64,000 nucleotides of DNA from Dendrolimus kikuchii (GCA_019925095.2 CM034405.1:15339401-15403400), one strand, 5' to 3'. Counted from the first letter of the stretch, positions 1 to 9,954 are shown. Translations and numbers: made by a program. Notes: generated by a model from the sequence alone, not told the origin.

Positions 1-121
1 TATTATGCATAATTTAAAAAATGTTAGCATTCTACACTCCTTCTCTATATAAACTATAAGTGTGTGAAATTTCATGCTCCCCCGTCCGCGCAATTTTCGT
101 AAAAAAGGGGTACAAAGTTTT
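1..121 (-). repeat. Dispersed repeat family A, copy 1, cut by window edge
   Basis: The reverse complement matches 36,560-36,690 and 58,560-58,690, including the shared string TTGCGCGGACGG. The class is unknown. Copies 2 and 3 extend well beyond the matching part seen here, so this copy runs out of the window on its far side. It lies directly beside a retrotransposon tail at 138-430. Confidence 0.75.
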
Positions 122-137
122 TCCTTCGTGTATTAAT

Positions 138-430
138 TTAATACATACATACATACATAACTTCACGCCAGTTCCCTTGCGGGTTAGGCACGAACAACAG
201 AGCGCCATTTAGGCTTATTCTTACACACCTCACTTGCTTCTTTGACATTCATAACCCTTGTCATGCAAGCTCGTCTGTTCTTAAGGCTCCTGACATCACC
301 TTCTGGTAGTACACGATCAATTTGATCATGGAAGGTGTGTCGTGGCCTTCCACGACTTCTGCATCCATCCACTTTTGCATTGTATATCTGTTTAGTCAAT
401 CTTTCATCATGCATTCTTTCCACATTATGG
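138..430 (-). mobile_element. 5'-truncated non-LTR retrotransposon tail (family with TATG-repeat 3' end)
   Basis: On the minus strand an open frame (about 423 to 184) encodes the C-terminal tail typical of many insect non-LTR retrotransposons: an ERMHDERLTKQIY stretch, then RGRPRHTF and a Cys-containing basic end. After the stop comes a short 3' UTR and then a TATG microsatellite (CATACATACATA on the plus strand). The same 3' UTR (plus-strand string CCTTGCGGGGTAGGCACGAA, here with one change) recurs at 40,246, 46,126 and 51,640, always ending in the microsatellite. The first codon of the frame is not ATG, so this is a fragment, not a gene. The clade is not resolved from this short tail. Confidence 0.8.
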
Positions 431-1225
431 ATGTATTAATTTAATGATACTGAAAATATTGATATTTTCCTTTCAGGATGACTTTAAATATTATATAGTT
501 ACAATTCTTTAGGTATTAGTAAATTTATATATTACTCCTGTAATTTAGTGCTAGATATATCAAAGCACGTTCTGCCTTAAAAGAAGAATTCATTCTACAC
601 ATGTTATAATTCAGACAACTTGTATACTATATACTTTTGAACGTGTTCAGTTTTGAATACCCTAAATAAAAAATGTAGCATTAAAAGTGCATAATTATTA
701 TAACGCCCCAACATCGTGGGTAATCGAATAAGTGTTGGCGGGGAAAACTGGATTTTTCCGGATTTTATCAGATCGCTTCGTGGCAATTGCTTTTAATTTG
801 ATATCGGGGGAGATTTAGATTTAATAACGTTTGAGATCATGAGAGCTTCGTTAAATTAGTCACACCAGACACGCTACGTGCTTAAAAATCTACTTTTAAA
901 GGGTTATTGTTTTAGAAATTATTACATACTTCTAGAAGTGAGAACCATAAAATAATTACGTTTGGTTAAAGAACTTGTTTGCTACACACAGCAATATTTT
1001 CAAAAGGATGACGTTTCATTGTCCTGTCCTCAATTACGTGCTGTTATATATAGATATAAGTACATATTAATAACATTATACCTATAAATAAATAGGTATA
1101 ATGTAATAAATATGTATTTACCTAATTTATGGCATTTTGATGAAAATAATAAAATAATCAAAAATGTAGAGATAAAGCCTCTGTTAGAGCCGACTCATCG
1201 ATCTTTGCAATCATCATCATCAATA
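431..1225. other. AT-rich stretch, nothing recognised
   Basis: No open frame with coding-like composition, inverted repeat or second copy of this stretch was noticed. A short GC-richer patch near 705-790 has no recognisable motif. Confidence 0.5.
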
Positions 1226-1227
1226 TA

Positions 1228-1466
1228 TCGAGCCTTTATCACCATTTTACCGTGAGTCACATTTGGAACTAAGTACAATATTTTTTGTTGCAAATTTTTT
1301 TTTAAACTATTGCTTTGCTTTAAGACTTTCAATTTTAGTTAGATTACACCCTGCTGAATCAAAAGCTGAAAGTTTTATAACTAAATAATAGTTTAAAACA
1401 ACTTTTGCAACAATAAATATACTTAGGTCCAAATGTTGCTTACAATTAATTACTGTAAAGGCTTGA
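1228..1466. mobile_element. MITE with long terminal inverted repeats and TA duplication, copy 1
   Basis: The left end (TCGAGCCTTTATCACC...) and the right end (...TGTAAAGGCTTGA) are inverted repeats extending about 60 bp with mismatches, and TA flanks both sides (1,226-1,227 and 1,467-1,468). A second copy with better preserved ends lies at 23,918-24,149. TA flanks and palindromic arms fit a non-autonomous Tc1/mariner-type element. There is no coding capacity. Confidence 0.85.
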
Positions 1467-1829
1467 TATATTAAATATAATCATATAAAAAACTTATTTT
1501 ATATCACACTTTAAACCAATAAGAATTTTATTATCAATATTACATTTTATAGAACCCTCCATATATGCATCTGACTCTCACACGGCCACTCGTTATTATT
1601 AGAGTGGATAAAGTTAGTTTCAGATACTAGCCATTAAACAACACTAGGTCATTCGCCCGCTGTCGTTCGTCGCGCGCGCACGTCTCCCGTTCCGCCTCGG
1701 CAGTCCGTTATTCGTGTTCGTTGTGTTCGTTCGTTCACCCGGTCGATCTGTATTTTTTCTGTGACAGTGCAGTGAAAAGTGCGTCATCAGGTGGTTTTTC
1801 CACCAAATCGTTCGTCCCCCTCAGGGACA

Positions 1830-3674
1830 ATGGACGGCGTGGAGCCCTCCCCATCGTTGCTAGAGGGTTTGCTGTCGTTTTTACGACAGCAATTCCCTCA
1901 AGCTCTCGACCAATTTTTGAGGACTCCGGAGTCCCAATCAATGGTGCCCGTTATTTCGGAACTTAATTCCGAGAAACCTGTGTCCCGCGAGTCACACGTG
2001 CAAAGGGCCCCCGCGCAGGCCCCCCTCCCCGCACCCGCATCTGCCGCGACCATCGCACCTGCCGCGACTAGCGCACGCCCCGCAACCCCCGCCGCCGCGC
2101 TTACCGCGGTCCACCTGCACTCTGCCGTAGCGCCCGCGCCCCCCGCATCCATACCCGCCGCGTTACCAGTGCGCCCGCCGCCCGCACCCCCGCTCAACGA
2201 TGCCCATCGTGTGGCACCAAAGTCGCGCGCCTCGTTTTCTCGCGGTTCCGCATCGACAAAACCGCGTTCGAGCTCTGCGAGTTCGACGACATCGCGTTCA
2301 CGTTCGCCCATCCATCGCGTAATCGATTCTCGTCGAGAAATCGATTTATCCTCTGAAGGTCCGCAAAACCTCAGGGATGCCCCTCTTCCACCGGCCGATG
2401 AAATTACTCCTATGGATGTCGCGCCTCCCGCGAACATCCCCTTAGACCGCGAAGACGATGACGGTTTTATAACCGTTAATCGTACTAAAAAACGTAAGAC
2501 CCAGAGGGAGGTCCCCCCCAACCCCGCCCCAACAGCGGGCACAACACCGACAGCGGCACCTTCCAGCCGCCCTGGGCCACCTTCACAACGCCCGCCGCCA
2601 CCCCTGACCATCCGCGAGAAAGCCCATTGGCTTCAACTCGCTAAAGAACTGCCAGGTAAGGCAATCTCCATAAAGGAAGCCCGTGATACTCAACACGGCA
2701 TCAAAGTTATGGTCACGTCTTCAAGTGACCACCGCGCCCTAACTACTTTATTATGTGACCGTAAAATCGGTTACTACACTTACGCCCTGCCAGAAGAAAA
2801 ACGCCTTCGGGCTGTAATCCGCGGACTTCCTCAGGAAATTGAAAGTTCCTATATTCTAGAGGACCTTAAGTCCCAAGCCCTACCAGTGCACGAAGTGCAC
2901 CGTATGCACAGAGGCGACGCCACAAAGTCCCCTCTAAACCTAGTATTGGTTGTCCTCGACCTCTCCCCAGAGGGGAAAAAGATCTTCGATCTTGAGAAGG
3001 TCTGTGGCCTCTCTGGCCTTCGTGTGGAACGTCCACACGAAAAACATACACTGCGGCAGTGTCATCGCTGCCAACTTTATGGGCACTCTGCCCTACATTG
3101 TCAATCCCGTCCCAGGTGCGTCAAGTGCCTGGGCGACCACGGGACCTCGGAGTGCACTCGCACCCGGGACTCCCCGGAGCCACCGAGCTGCATCCTCTGC
3201 GGCCAAGCGGGTCACCCCGCTAACTACAGAGGCTGCCCTGCCGCCCCCCGACCCAAACGTAAGGTCGGAAAGGGCAATGCCCAAAAAGGCACTAGAAAAG
3301 TGCCGAACAAACCCGCATTCGTGGCGGCCCCCCCCCCAGTGGTAAACCACTGGACGGGTCTTCCCACGACGGAAGCGTTCCCTCCGCTAAGGACGCGTGC
3401 CCCAGTTATGGCCGGCCTACCCTCGGCCACCCCCGCCCCCGCCCTCGCCCCCATTTCTAAGGGACCTTCAGGGCCATCGGCCCACCACTCTATAGCGGAG
3501 GACTTAGCTTTGGCGACTAAATTCGCCAAGAACTTGCCCTTCGACCTGCAAGAGGTCCAACTCTTGGCTCGGAAACTGAGGCAAGTTTCAGAGTCAACAC
3601 AACCCTCCCTCCGGGATCAACTCGTGATCGAAATGGATCACGCGTACCTCCTCCAAATACTTAGATCGTTGTAA
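1830..3674 (+). CDS. LINE ORF1, gag-like nucleic-acid-binding protein
   Basis: This ORF1 protein of 614 residues probably binds the element's RNA and forms the ribonucleoprotein that ORF2 uses. The first ATG is at 1,830 in a good context (ACAATGG); the frame is open from 1,779 but without an earlier ATG. Residues 1-270 are low-complexity and rich in Ala, Pro, Arg and Ser. An RRM-like/PRE-C2HC type segment follows (about residues 285-405). Three CCHC zinc knuckles come next: CHRC...H...C at 411-424, CVKC...H...C at 430-442 and CILC...H...C at 454-469. The last 145 residues are Pro/Ala-rich with a helical end. There is no internal stop or frameshift, unlike the ORF2 that follows 37 bp downstream. 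Confidence 0.93.
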   Translation: MDGVEPSPSLLEGLLSFLRQQFPQALDQFLRTPESQSMVPVISELNSEKPVSRESHVQRAPAQAPLPAPASAATIAPAATSARPATPAAALTAVHLHSAVAPAPPASIPAALPVRPPPAPPLNDAHRVAPKSRASFSRGSASTKPRSSSASSTTSRSRSPIHRVIDSRREIDLSSEGPQNLRDAPLPPADEITPMDVAPPANIPLDREDDDGFITVNRTKKRKTQREVPPNPAPTAGTTPTAAPSSRPGPPSQRPPPPLTIREKAHWLQLAKELPGKAISIKEARDTQHGIKVMVTSSSDHRALTTLLCDRKIGYYTYALPEEKRLRAVIRGLPQEIESSYILEDLKSQALPVHEVHRMHRGDATKSPLNLVLVVLDLSPEGKKIFDLEKVCGLSGLRVERPHEKHTLRQCHRCQLYGHSALHCQSRPRCVKCLGDHGTSECTRTRDSPEPPSCILCGQAGHPANYRGCPAAPRPKRKVGKGNAQKGTRKVPNKPAFVAAPPPVVNHWTGLPTTEAFPPLRTRAPVMAGLPSATPAPALAPISKGPSGPSAHHSIAEDLALATKFAKNLPFDLQEVQLLARKLRQVSESTQPSLRDQLVIEMDHAYLLQILRSL

Positions 3675-3711
3675 CTAAACAACCTAGTCAAATTATGTTT
3701 ACCGGTAACAA

Positions 3712-5562
3712 ATGGCGCATGTAGGTAGAAATAAACCACGCTCATTGACTCTGGCGACTTATAACGCCAATGGCCTTCGAAACCAGCGCGACTTGGTCCA
3801 TGACTTCCTGGTTACCAATCAAGTAGATATACTACTAGTACAGGAGACCTTCCTGAAACCGAGTAATAGAGATCCAAAGATCTCTAACTATCGGATCACT
3901 AGACATGACAGGGTAGGCCGTGGTGGCGGCACCCTGATCTATTTCAGAAGATCCCTACACTGCATGCCTGTAGTCACCCCCCCACTAGACGGTATGGAGG
4001 TATCCGCCTGCAGACTAGCAATGACTGGCCACCAACCACTAGTCATAGTTTCAGCATACCTCGCATGCCAAAAAACCCTTATTAAGAAAGACCTAGAAAC
4101 CCTATTCAACTTAGGCCCGGCTGTTATTATAGCCGGAGATCTGAATTGCAAACACGAGCAGTGGAATTGCAATACCACTAACCCCAATGGCAGAGCCCTA
4201 ATAAATATATCAGACAATCTTTTGTTTGATATACTAACTCCCATGACCCCCACAAGATACCCCCCCAACCGCGACTGGGGGACCCCAAACACTCTCGACC
4301 TAGCATTACTGAGGGGCGTAACCCTTCAGTTCCATTCGATCGAAACGATGGACGATATCGACTCGGACCATCGTCCGGTTATCCTCAGATTAGGACCACA
4401 GACAGACCAGACATCTGAAACTAGGACCTCTGTGGATTGGTTGAGACTTGAGACCCTCCTCAAGGCAACCAGCTCACAAGACCTGGACCGCATCCCGGAC
4501 CACATCGTGTCCCGCCATGGCACGGAGACGGCAATCGAGGCCCTCACCAGCCACCTTCAATCCGCAGTGCGGAACTCGTCCAGGCAGGTGCCAGTGGAGG
4601 ATGACCGCCACTTATGCCTGCCGGACGAGGTGAGGGTACTGCTGAGGGAAAAGAGAGCCGCCTCCAGAGCTCACGACAGATATCCCACCGAGGATAACAG
4701 AGTCCGACTCCGCGAACTAGAGCGCGAGGTCAAACTACGTATCCGGGAAGTCAGGGAACAACGTTGGGACAGAACGTTGAGGGATATCGAGCCAACTCAC
4801 CAGGCATACTGGAAGCTGGCTAGAGCTCTCAAATCAGACACCCTTACTGTCATACCCGCGCTAGAAAGAGCCGACAACACCGAGGCGTTCGATGACGAGG
4901 AGAAGGCCGAGTGCCTTGCTCAGAGTCTAGAGCTTCAATGCTCCCCCACTACGCAAAACGTCGACCAGTCACACCTGACGGAGGTAGACTCCGAGGTCGA
5001 ACGTAGATCCTCCTTACCAGCGGAAACCACACTCGACACGGTCACGGTCGAAGAAGTGCAAGATCTGATCAAGTCTCTCAAACCGCGAAAGGCCCCAGGG
5101 ACCGATGGCATCAACAATCGCGTTTTAAAACTCCTACCCGCCCATCTAATTATAATTCTAGTGAGCATCTTCAATGCCGCCATAACAAACTGCTCCTTTC
5201 CCGCGATCTGGAAGGAAGCAGATGTCATCGGTATTCACAAGCCGGGAAAACCGGCTAATAAACCGTCTAGCTACCGTCCAATCAGCCTACTGAGCGCACT
5301 CAGCAAGCTTTACGAGAGGGTCATCCTCTCTCGACTTAGAGATTTTGCCTTCAGCAAACATCTAATACCCGATGAGCAATTTGGCTTCCGTGCCAGACAC
5401 TCATGCGTCCAACAGGTGCACCGCATCACGGAGCACATATTATCTCACTTTGCCCATCGCCCCCGCCCTATAGGAACAGCCGCACTGTTTCTAGACGTAG
5501 CAAAAGCCTTCGACAAGGTCTGGCACAACGGCTTGATTTACAAGCTGTACCAGTTCGGTATG
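3712..5562 (+). pseudogene. LINE ORF2, part 1: endonuclease and N-terminal reverse transcriptase
   Basis: The frame starts with ATG at 3,712. Residues 1-225 form an exonuclease/endonuclease/phosphatase-type nuclease that would nick target DNA: YNANGL at 17-22, QET at 44-46, GDLN at 142-145 and SDHRP at 218-222. All expected catalytic motifs are present. The reverse transcriptase begins near residue 455 (KAPGTDGI), continues with SYRPISLLS and EQFGFR, and reaches motif A with the catalytic Asp at residue 595 (FLDVAKAFDKVW). The reading frame then fails. After the ATG codon at 5,560 the continuation lies in another frame, consistent with loss of one base, and the frame left behind stops at 5,601. 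Confidence 0.92.
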
Positions 5563-6008
5563 CAGACAGACTCGTGCTCATCTTGCGAGACTTCCTCCTA
5601 GGTCGTAGCTTCCGTTTTCGAGTGGAGGGAACGCGCTCGTCCCCTCACCCACTCACAGCCGGTGTACCACAGGGCTCGGCCCTGTCGCCACTACTCTTCA
5701 CGCTGTACACCAGCGACATCCCAAAAACTCCAGATGTGGAGTTGGCCCTCTTTGCGGATGACACCGCACTCTATACATCAGATCAAAACCGACAAATGGC
5801 TTGCATCCGGCTGCAGACAGCTGTCACAGAACTAGGCGAATGGTTTCGCAAATGGAGGATAGAGGTAAACCCGGAGAAAAGCGCAGCAATGTTCTTTTCC
5901 CCGGGCACGCTTCGCTCCCCCAAACGCGCTAGCCTTCGCCTAAAAACCATTTCGCTCTATGACCAACAAATCCCCTGGGCAAAGTACACCAAATATCTTG
6001 TACCCTAG
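5562..6008 (+). pseudogene. LINE ORF2, part 2: reverse transcriptase palm, shifted frame
   Basis: This piece continues the enzyme in the next frame. It holds motif B (AGVPQGSALSPLLF, about 5,658-5,700), the motif C catalytic pair FADD at 5,751-5,762, and the WFRKW...NPEKS thumb-side motif. The catalytic residues are kept, so inactivation comes from the frame breaks and not from motif decay. The frame ends at a TAG at 6,006 just after a KYL string. Compared with the family pattern KYLGVxLD, about four bases are missing there, which shifts the frame again. Confidence 0.9.
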
Positions 6009-6487
6009 ATCGGAACTTGCGCTTCAACGAGCATATCACTATAGTCCGAAATAGAGCGCGATTTGTGATGGGTCCTCTTTTTGGTAAGATAAATTTGCGC
6101 AGAGCCGTCGGTGCTCCCCTCTATATGCGTAACGTCGACCTCCACCGCGATCTGGAGCTTCCCTCCATCAAAAACTACATTACGTCGCTCTCGCGTAAGT
6201 ATTTCGATCTCGCGCCGCACCATCGAAATCCGCTCGTCGTGTCCGCGTCCGATTATAAGCCTCGTCGAAAGGCTCTTGTGCGACGACCGCGTAACGTCCT
6301 GACGGACAGAGTCGACGTTATTACGAAACGGCTGGCCCGGATCAGTCCGCCCACGGTTAGAACAGTAGGCTGGCAGGCACCGACAGACAGACACAGACGG
6401 CGGCGTCTCAGACGCCGCCAATCAAGATCTCTCCACGTCCCCGCGAGGGACGCTAGGAGACATAGCTCACCCCACAGGATAGACTAG
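6002..6487 (+). pseudogene. LINE ORF2, part 3: C-terminal region with probable internal deletion
   Basis: The third frame starts at ACC CTA GAT (TLD, the second half of the KYLGVxLD motif) and runs to the ORF2 stop at 6,485-6,487. It includes LRFNEHI, then VMGPLFGKINL joined directly to RRAVGAPLYMRNVDLH. In related Jockey proteins, roughly 40-45 residues (containing a conserved LYKTxIRPxxTYA region) normally separate these two blocks. Their absence suggests an in-frame deletion; this comparison is from memory of the family. The remainder is Arg-rich, which is usual for the C-terminus. Confidence 0.8.
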
Positions 6488-6862
6488 GCGTGTTGCTGGG
6501 AAGTTTCTTTCGCCGTTTCTTCTCTCCCAGCCATAACACGTTGCGAAACGGCAGTAAGATAGCGTAGGCCACCGCAAACCACCGATCCCGGCCCGCCGTG
6601 ATCCTTCCCTTCGGGCTTTATATTACCCGTCGCCCGTTCTCAATTAGTATTTTGTGTCGCCCTATGGTGGGCATCATTAAATTCATTCCCCATTCATGGC
6701 AACAGTCCAGCCGAGGTAAAACTCCTTAGGGAGCTCCCTCGAGCAAGTTGCCCCCCGGGCTCGAGCGCCTTCGCTTCGCGAAGGCACTCGCCCCAAAGAC
6801 CCCGGTAAAGTTGTAAGGTCTTCGGACCAACAACATAAAGTCAAGTCCAATAATAAATAATT
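6488..6862 (+). other. LINE 3' UTR with stem-loop and tail
   Basis: This GC-rich 3' UTR starts with a module (GTGTTGCTGGGAAGTTTC ... AACACGTTGCGAAACGG) that also occurs at 49,702-49,762 in a different context. A strong hairpin lies at 6,767-6,785 (GCCTTCG, five-base loop, CGAAGGC). The element fades into AATAATAAATAA near 6,850. Such 3' structures are where the reverse transcriptase of some LINEs recognises its own RNA; that role is inferred. Confidence 0.7.
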
Positions 6863-6959
6863 AAAAGTTTAGTTAATAATTTTTGGTTTGTTTATTTTAT
6901 TAGCTCTAATTATCTTACCTATTGTTTATTAAAGTTATAATTTTCTGTAATAATAATAG

Positions 6960-7310
6960 AACAGTGTGATAAGGGAATATTATAATGAAAGAAGATGGAA
7001 TAGCAAGAGTTGCAAAAGGAATGTTTAGGCGGTTTGGATATGTAGGTAGAGAGAATGGATAAAAGGAAACTTACAAAACAGGTGTATGACAATGTGGGTG
7101 GTAAAGTTAGTGCCGGTAGACCACGACCACACAACAATCAAATAGTAGATGGCTTGAAGAATGGTCAGCTAAAAAACACCAATAAGAAAGGTGTGTGTAT
7201 GAAAAAATTTATGAAAGTAGATGCAGCAAAAGATGATTGATAAGAGATAGCAAGTGGAGATCCATCGCCTCTGGTTCCTCTATGGGAAAAGGGCGTGATA
7301 ATATGTATGT
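6960..7310 (+). mobile_element. Degraded non-LTR retrotransposon tail
   Basis: The reading LTKQVYDN ... SAGRPRPH ... VCMKKFMKVDAAKDD matches the C-terminal tail pattern of the element at 138-430, but with more substitutions, in-frame stops and a shift near 7,050. A preceding FRRFGYVGREN string fits the WxGHVxR motif of such tails. It lies about 100 bp after the end of the Jockey LINE. Confidence 0.6.
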
Positions 7311-7451
7311 AGGTAATACCACTGTAAGGACAGCACCATCAAATCATAATATAATTAAACCTTGCCTGAACTTGTGCGACACAAGAAGGAGCTGCGTGTG
7401 ACGAATATGAATATGATGCGATGAATTGATATTCTTACTTTCTTTTTTCAG

Positions 7452-7557
7452 ATTTCAGCATCTTCATCTTCAGCAGTCCTTCTTTTGTTACGAAACTTTT
7501 AAGAAATTCCAGCAGACACATCTTTATTATAACAGTCAGATTTCGCAGATTACAACT
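7452..7557 (+). other. Candidate internal exon (weak)
   Basis: A good acceptor (TTACTTTCTTTTTTCAG) and a good donor (ACT|GTAAGT) bound 106 bp. One frame is open throughout, giving 35 residues including CYETFKKFQQTHLYY, and it ends in phase 0. An alternative acceptor seven bases in keeps the same frame. No family is recognised. It could be a pseudo-exon: open segments of this length arise by chance in a window this size. Confidence 0.2.
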
Positions 7558-7738
7558 GTAAGTCATTGCTATTTTTATATTCGCTTAATTTAATAAATCT
7601 AAAGCTATAGGTACCTATAGTTTACATATCACTGTTTCACAGTCATAGAGCATATTGATAGCATCTTTGATGTTGCAAATATCCATAGGCAACAAAAACT
7701 ACATTCAATTGGGTGGGTCGCCACTGGCTACCACTGGC

Positions 7739-7765
7739 GACAGGCTGGCGACTCGCCAGCCTGTC
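7739..7765. repeat. 27-bp near-perfect palindrome
   Basis: Two 13-bp arms (GACAGGCTGGCGA and its exact reverse complement) are separated by a single C. It sits in a small GC-rich patch that also repeats CCACTGGC. No function is evident. Confidence 0.8.
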
Positions 7766-7959
7766 TGCTACCTACTCCGGCAATTTGAAAAATTCTAGAC
7801 ATAACTTTTTGGTAAGATATTTGCTGAAACGTCGTAAAAAAGTCACCTCTCACTCCTATAACTTTTGAATTATAAAATAGAAAATTATGAGCACATGGAA
7901 GATGGTAATGTTTAAGAAACACCTTAAACGAAAATTGGTTTAATGGAGATTATTGTTAC

Positions 7960-8580
7960 AGAACGACAGAACGCGCTCGCGTTTTGGCTATTGCTACTTG
8001 GGAGTCTGGGCAGTGGTTGCAGTCACAACCATCCTTCAATACCGGTATAATTTTAGATGATCCTACTTTTCGGTTAGCTGCGAGCCTTTGCTTGGGCGCT
8101 CCATGTTGCTTACCCCATCGTTGTCAGTGTGGGAGTATGGTGGAGCAGTATGGACACCACGGATTATCACGTTTACGCAGTGTTGGTCGAAGAACTAGCC
8201 ATGCCAACCTCAATGACATCATCCGTATGTCACTTATTCCTTGGAAGATGGGACGGCCGCTTGTTTGGAATGCGACATACCTATGTAGACGCTCTGGCGC
8301 TGTCACATCTTCAATGACTGAGTTAAATGCTGGCAACGGTGCTACAAAAGGTGAAGCTCTCAAGCAGCGCAAATATGGTAGGTACCTTAGGAAGGCGTTA
8401 CATATTTGTGTCATTTGGAGTTGAACATTAGGTCCGTGGGGTCCTCGGTATGGCACCCGTGATCATAAGGCTGGCTCATATTTCGCCTAACAAATAAGCA
8501 TCTTTGTACAGCGCGGCAACGCAGTCAGCCTTCTGGGCACGCTCCCATCTGGCAGCGATTTGTTACACAGTAATCGCTTG
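7960..8580 (+). pseudogene. Non-LTR retrotransposon C-terminal domain (zinc finger plus nuclease-like), copy 1
   Basis: A frame at 7,984-8,424 encodes a region known from many invertebrate retroelement proteins: CQCG...GHHGLS, then ...HANLNDII, then PLVWNATY. In the family these pieces lie in the order CxC/H/C finger, RHxxLND, a KRPDG motif, then WDAT, which resembles the restriction-like endonuclease layout of some LINEs. Here the frame jumps directly from LNDIIR to MSLIPW, so the KRPDG segment (about 30 residues) is missing, and WDAT reads WNAT. After the stop at 8,424 the homology resumes in another frame (TLGPWGP, then QRGNAVSLLGTLPSGSDL near 8,510-8,555), which is the usual C-terminus. 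It is a broken remnant. Confidence 0.7.
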
Positions 8581-9139
8581 TGCTATTTATAACTTAGTTT
8601 ATTTTTAATTGTATTTTTAAATTAGTTTTAGTTTCCTCATCCCTAATTCATTAATATATTAATACGTTTTTAAGATATGTGTATTTTCGATTAAATGCTT
8701 TTTAGGGAACCAGAGCCAAATGAAGAAACTAGTGAACGTATGGTTGTGGTATGGTGAACATCGATTGTCATATAAATAACATTTTATGGCACACCAAAAT
8801 AACAGAAAACAGTAGTTACAATATTTGAGGCAAGACAATAGGTGGCTTTATCGATAGAAGCTTGAAGTAATCGCGTTAAGTTAAAATTAACTCATACGGT
8901 ATTCTTAGCCAACCTAGCAATGTAGTTGGTGCATACATTTAGATGCTACTATATAAAAAAATACTACGATGAACGTATGGTACCTACCAATTTCTAAGGA
9001 AACCCTTCATTAGGCATAAAATGAACGCATTTGGCTCATACGAAATTTACTAACTACTGTACTTAAACCACTGATTATCACGATAGAAAAGTAAATTAAA
9101 AATGGCTTAAAAGAAATATGTTTATAAATAAAATATACC
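8581..9139. other. AT-rich stretch, nothing recognised
   Basis: The first ~80 bp may be the 3' UTR of the preceding remnant. The rest is unique AT-rich sequence without open frames of note. Confidence 0.5.
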
Positions 9140-9141
9140 TA

Positions 9142-9774
9142 AGGGGCCACCCATAAGCTACGTCATAGTTACACGTTACACGGATTAAACGAAGTGTGAT
9201 AAGATGTGGGAAGAGTTTCATGACATCACATTTCAAAATTATAACACGAAATTTGGACTATTACTGAAAAACTTCAAAATATTTCCAACTCTATCTGTAT
9301 GAATGTATCTGGTCTTATTTATAATCGTTTGTTAAACTTTAAGAAACTGCTCAGCAACTGATTAGTGAAAATCTTACCTATAAACTCCTCTTTAGTCGAA
9401 TATTTTGGGTACCACCTACGTTAAACATTCAAATTTCGTTTATCTGTGCTCGTCTTCGGTAAACAACAGATAATACATGTTTAAAAGTGAAAAAAAAGAT
9501 ATTAATTGATTAGGGTCTGATTCTGATTCTCTTACTTAAGAGACGCCTAATCGTTTCTTAACGACATTATTATAAGTAAGGCCGTAAGTGTTTAATTAGA
9601 AAATATTTTAAATGGAAATAAAACTAACTACGGAACTGCTGTTTTAATGTAATAATTTCTTGATGTAAAATTGCAAAATTTGTGATGTCACACTAGGGAG
9701 GGAGGAGTCTCACGAATGTGACCAGCTGTGACTTGGACTTGGAATTCGTGTGACGTAATTTGTGAATGGCCCCT
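9142..9774. mobile_element. 633-bp non-autonomous TIR element
   Basis: The left end AGGGGCCACCCATAAGCTAC and the right end, read inward on the other strand, AGGGGCCATTCACAAATTAC, are imperfect inverted repeats continuing into a shared TACGTCA. TA lies on both sides (9,140-9,141 and 9,775-9,776). The interior has no coding capacity. TA flanks suggest a mariner-type superfamily, but the superfamily is not certain. Confidence 0.75.
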
Positions 9775-9819
9775 TAAAATAAAAATATTGTATCAAAAAG
9801 AGTTCTATATCAATTTCAG

Positions 9820-9882
9820 ATGCAGTCCCATCGATTACTCGTCTCTTTATTCAGTGCCATTTGCAGTTACTGACACAATACG
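9820..9882 (+). other. Candidate internal exon (weak)
   Basis: Acceptor TATATCAATTTCAG and donor ACG|GTAAGA bound 63 bp. Two frames are open. The frame that leaves one base at the donor (…CHLQLLTQY) joins in phase with the next candidate at 11,110-11,159. It begins 45 bp after the end of the TIR element. No family is recognised. Confidence 0.18.
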
Positions 9883-9954
9883 GTAAGAATTTTATTTATA
9901 TTCAGTTATTCCATGGAGGAAAAGCCCTAGGACACTTTGCAATTCCTAAAGGCT

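Larger units (their letters stand above)
1650..6862 (+). mobile_element. Jockey-clade LINE, nearly full length
   Basis: This element of about 5.2 kb has a GC-rich 5' UTR (about 1,650-1,829), a gag-like ORF1 with three CCHC knuckles, a 37-bp gap, then ORF2 with an apurinic-like endonuclease followed by reverse transcriptase. It ends in a 3' UTR and a short AATAATAAATAA-type tail. That order and the three knuckles fit the Jockey clade. The local GC content is far above the flanking AT-rich DNA, which marks the insertion. No convincing target-site duplication was found, so both ends are approximate. ORF1 is open throughout but ORF2 is broken, so this copy cannot move by itself; inserted sequence elsewhere in the genome may be intact. 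Confidence 0.93.

Noticed and set aside
1898..2611. 237-codon minus-strand frame
   Set aside because: It is the antisense shadow of the Ala/Pro-rich part of LINE ORF1; its Gly/Ala-rich composition mirrors that bias.
2950..3529. Overlapping frames of 85-131 codons in ORF1
   Set aside because: Shadows in other frames of the real gag-like ORF1.
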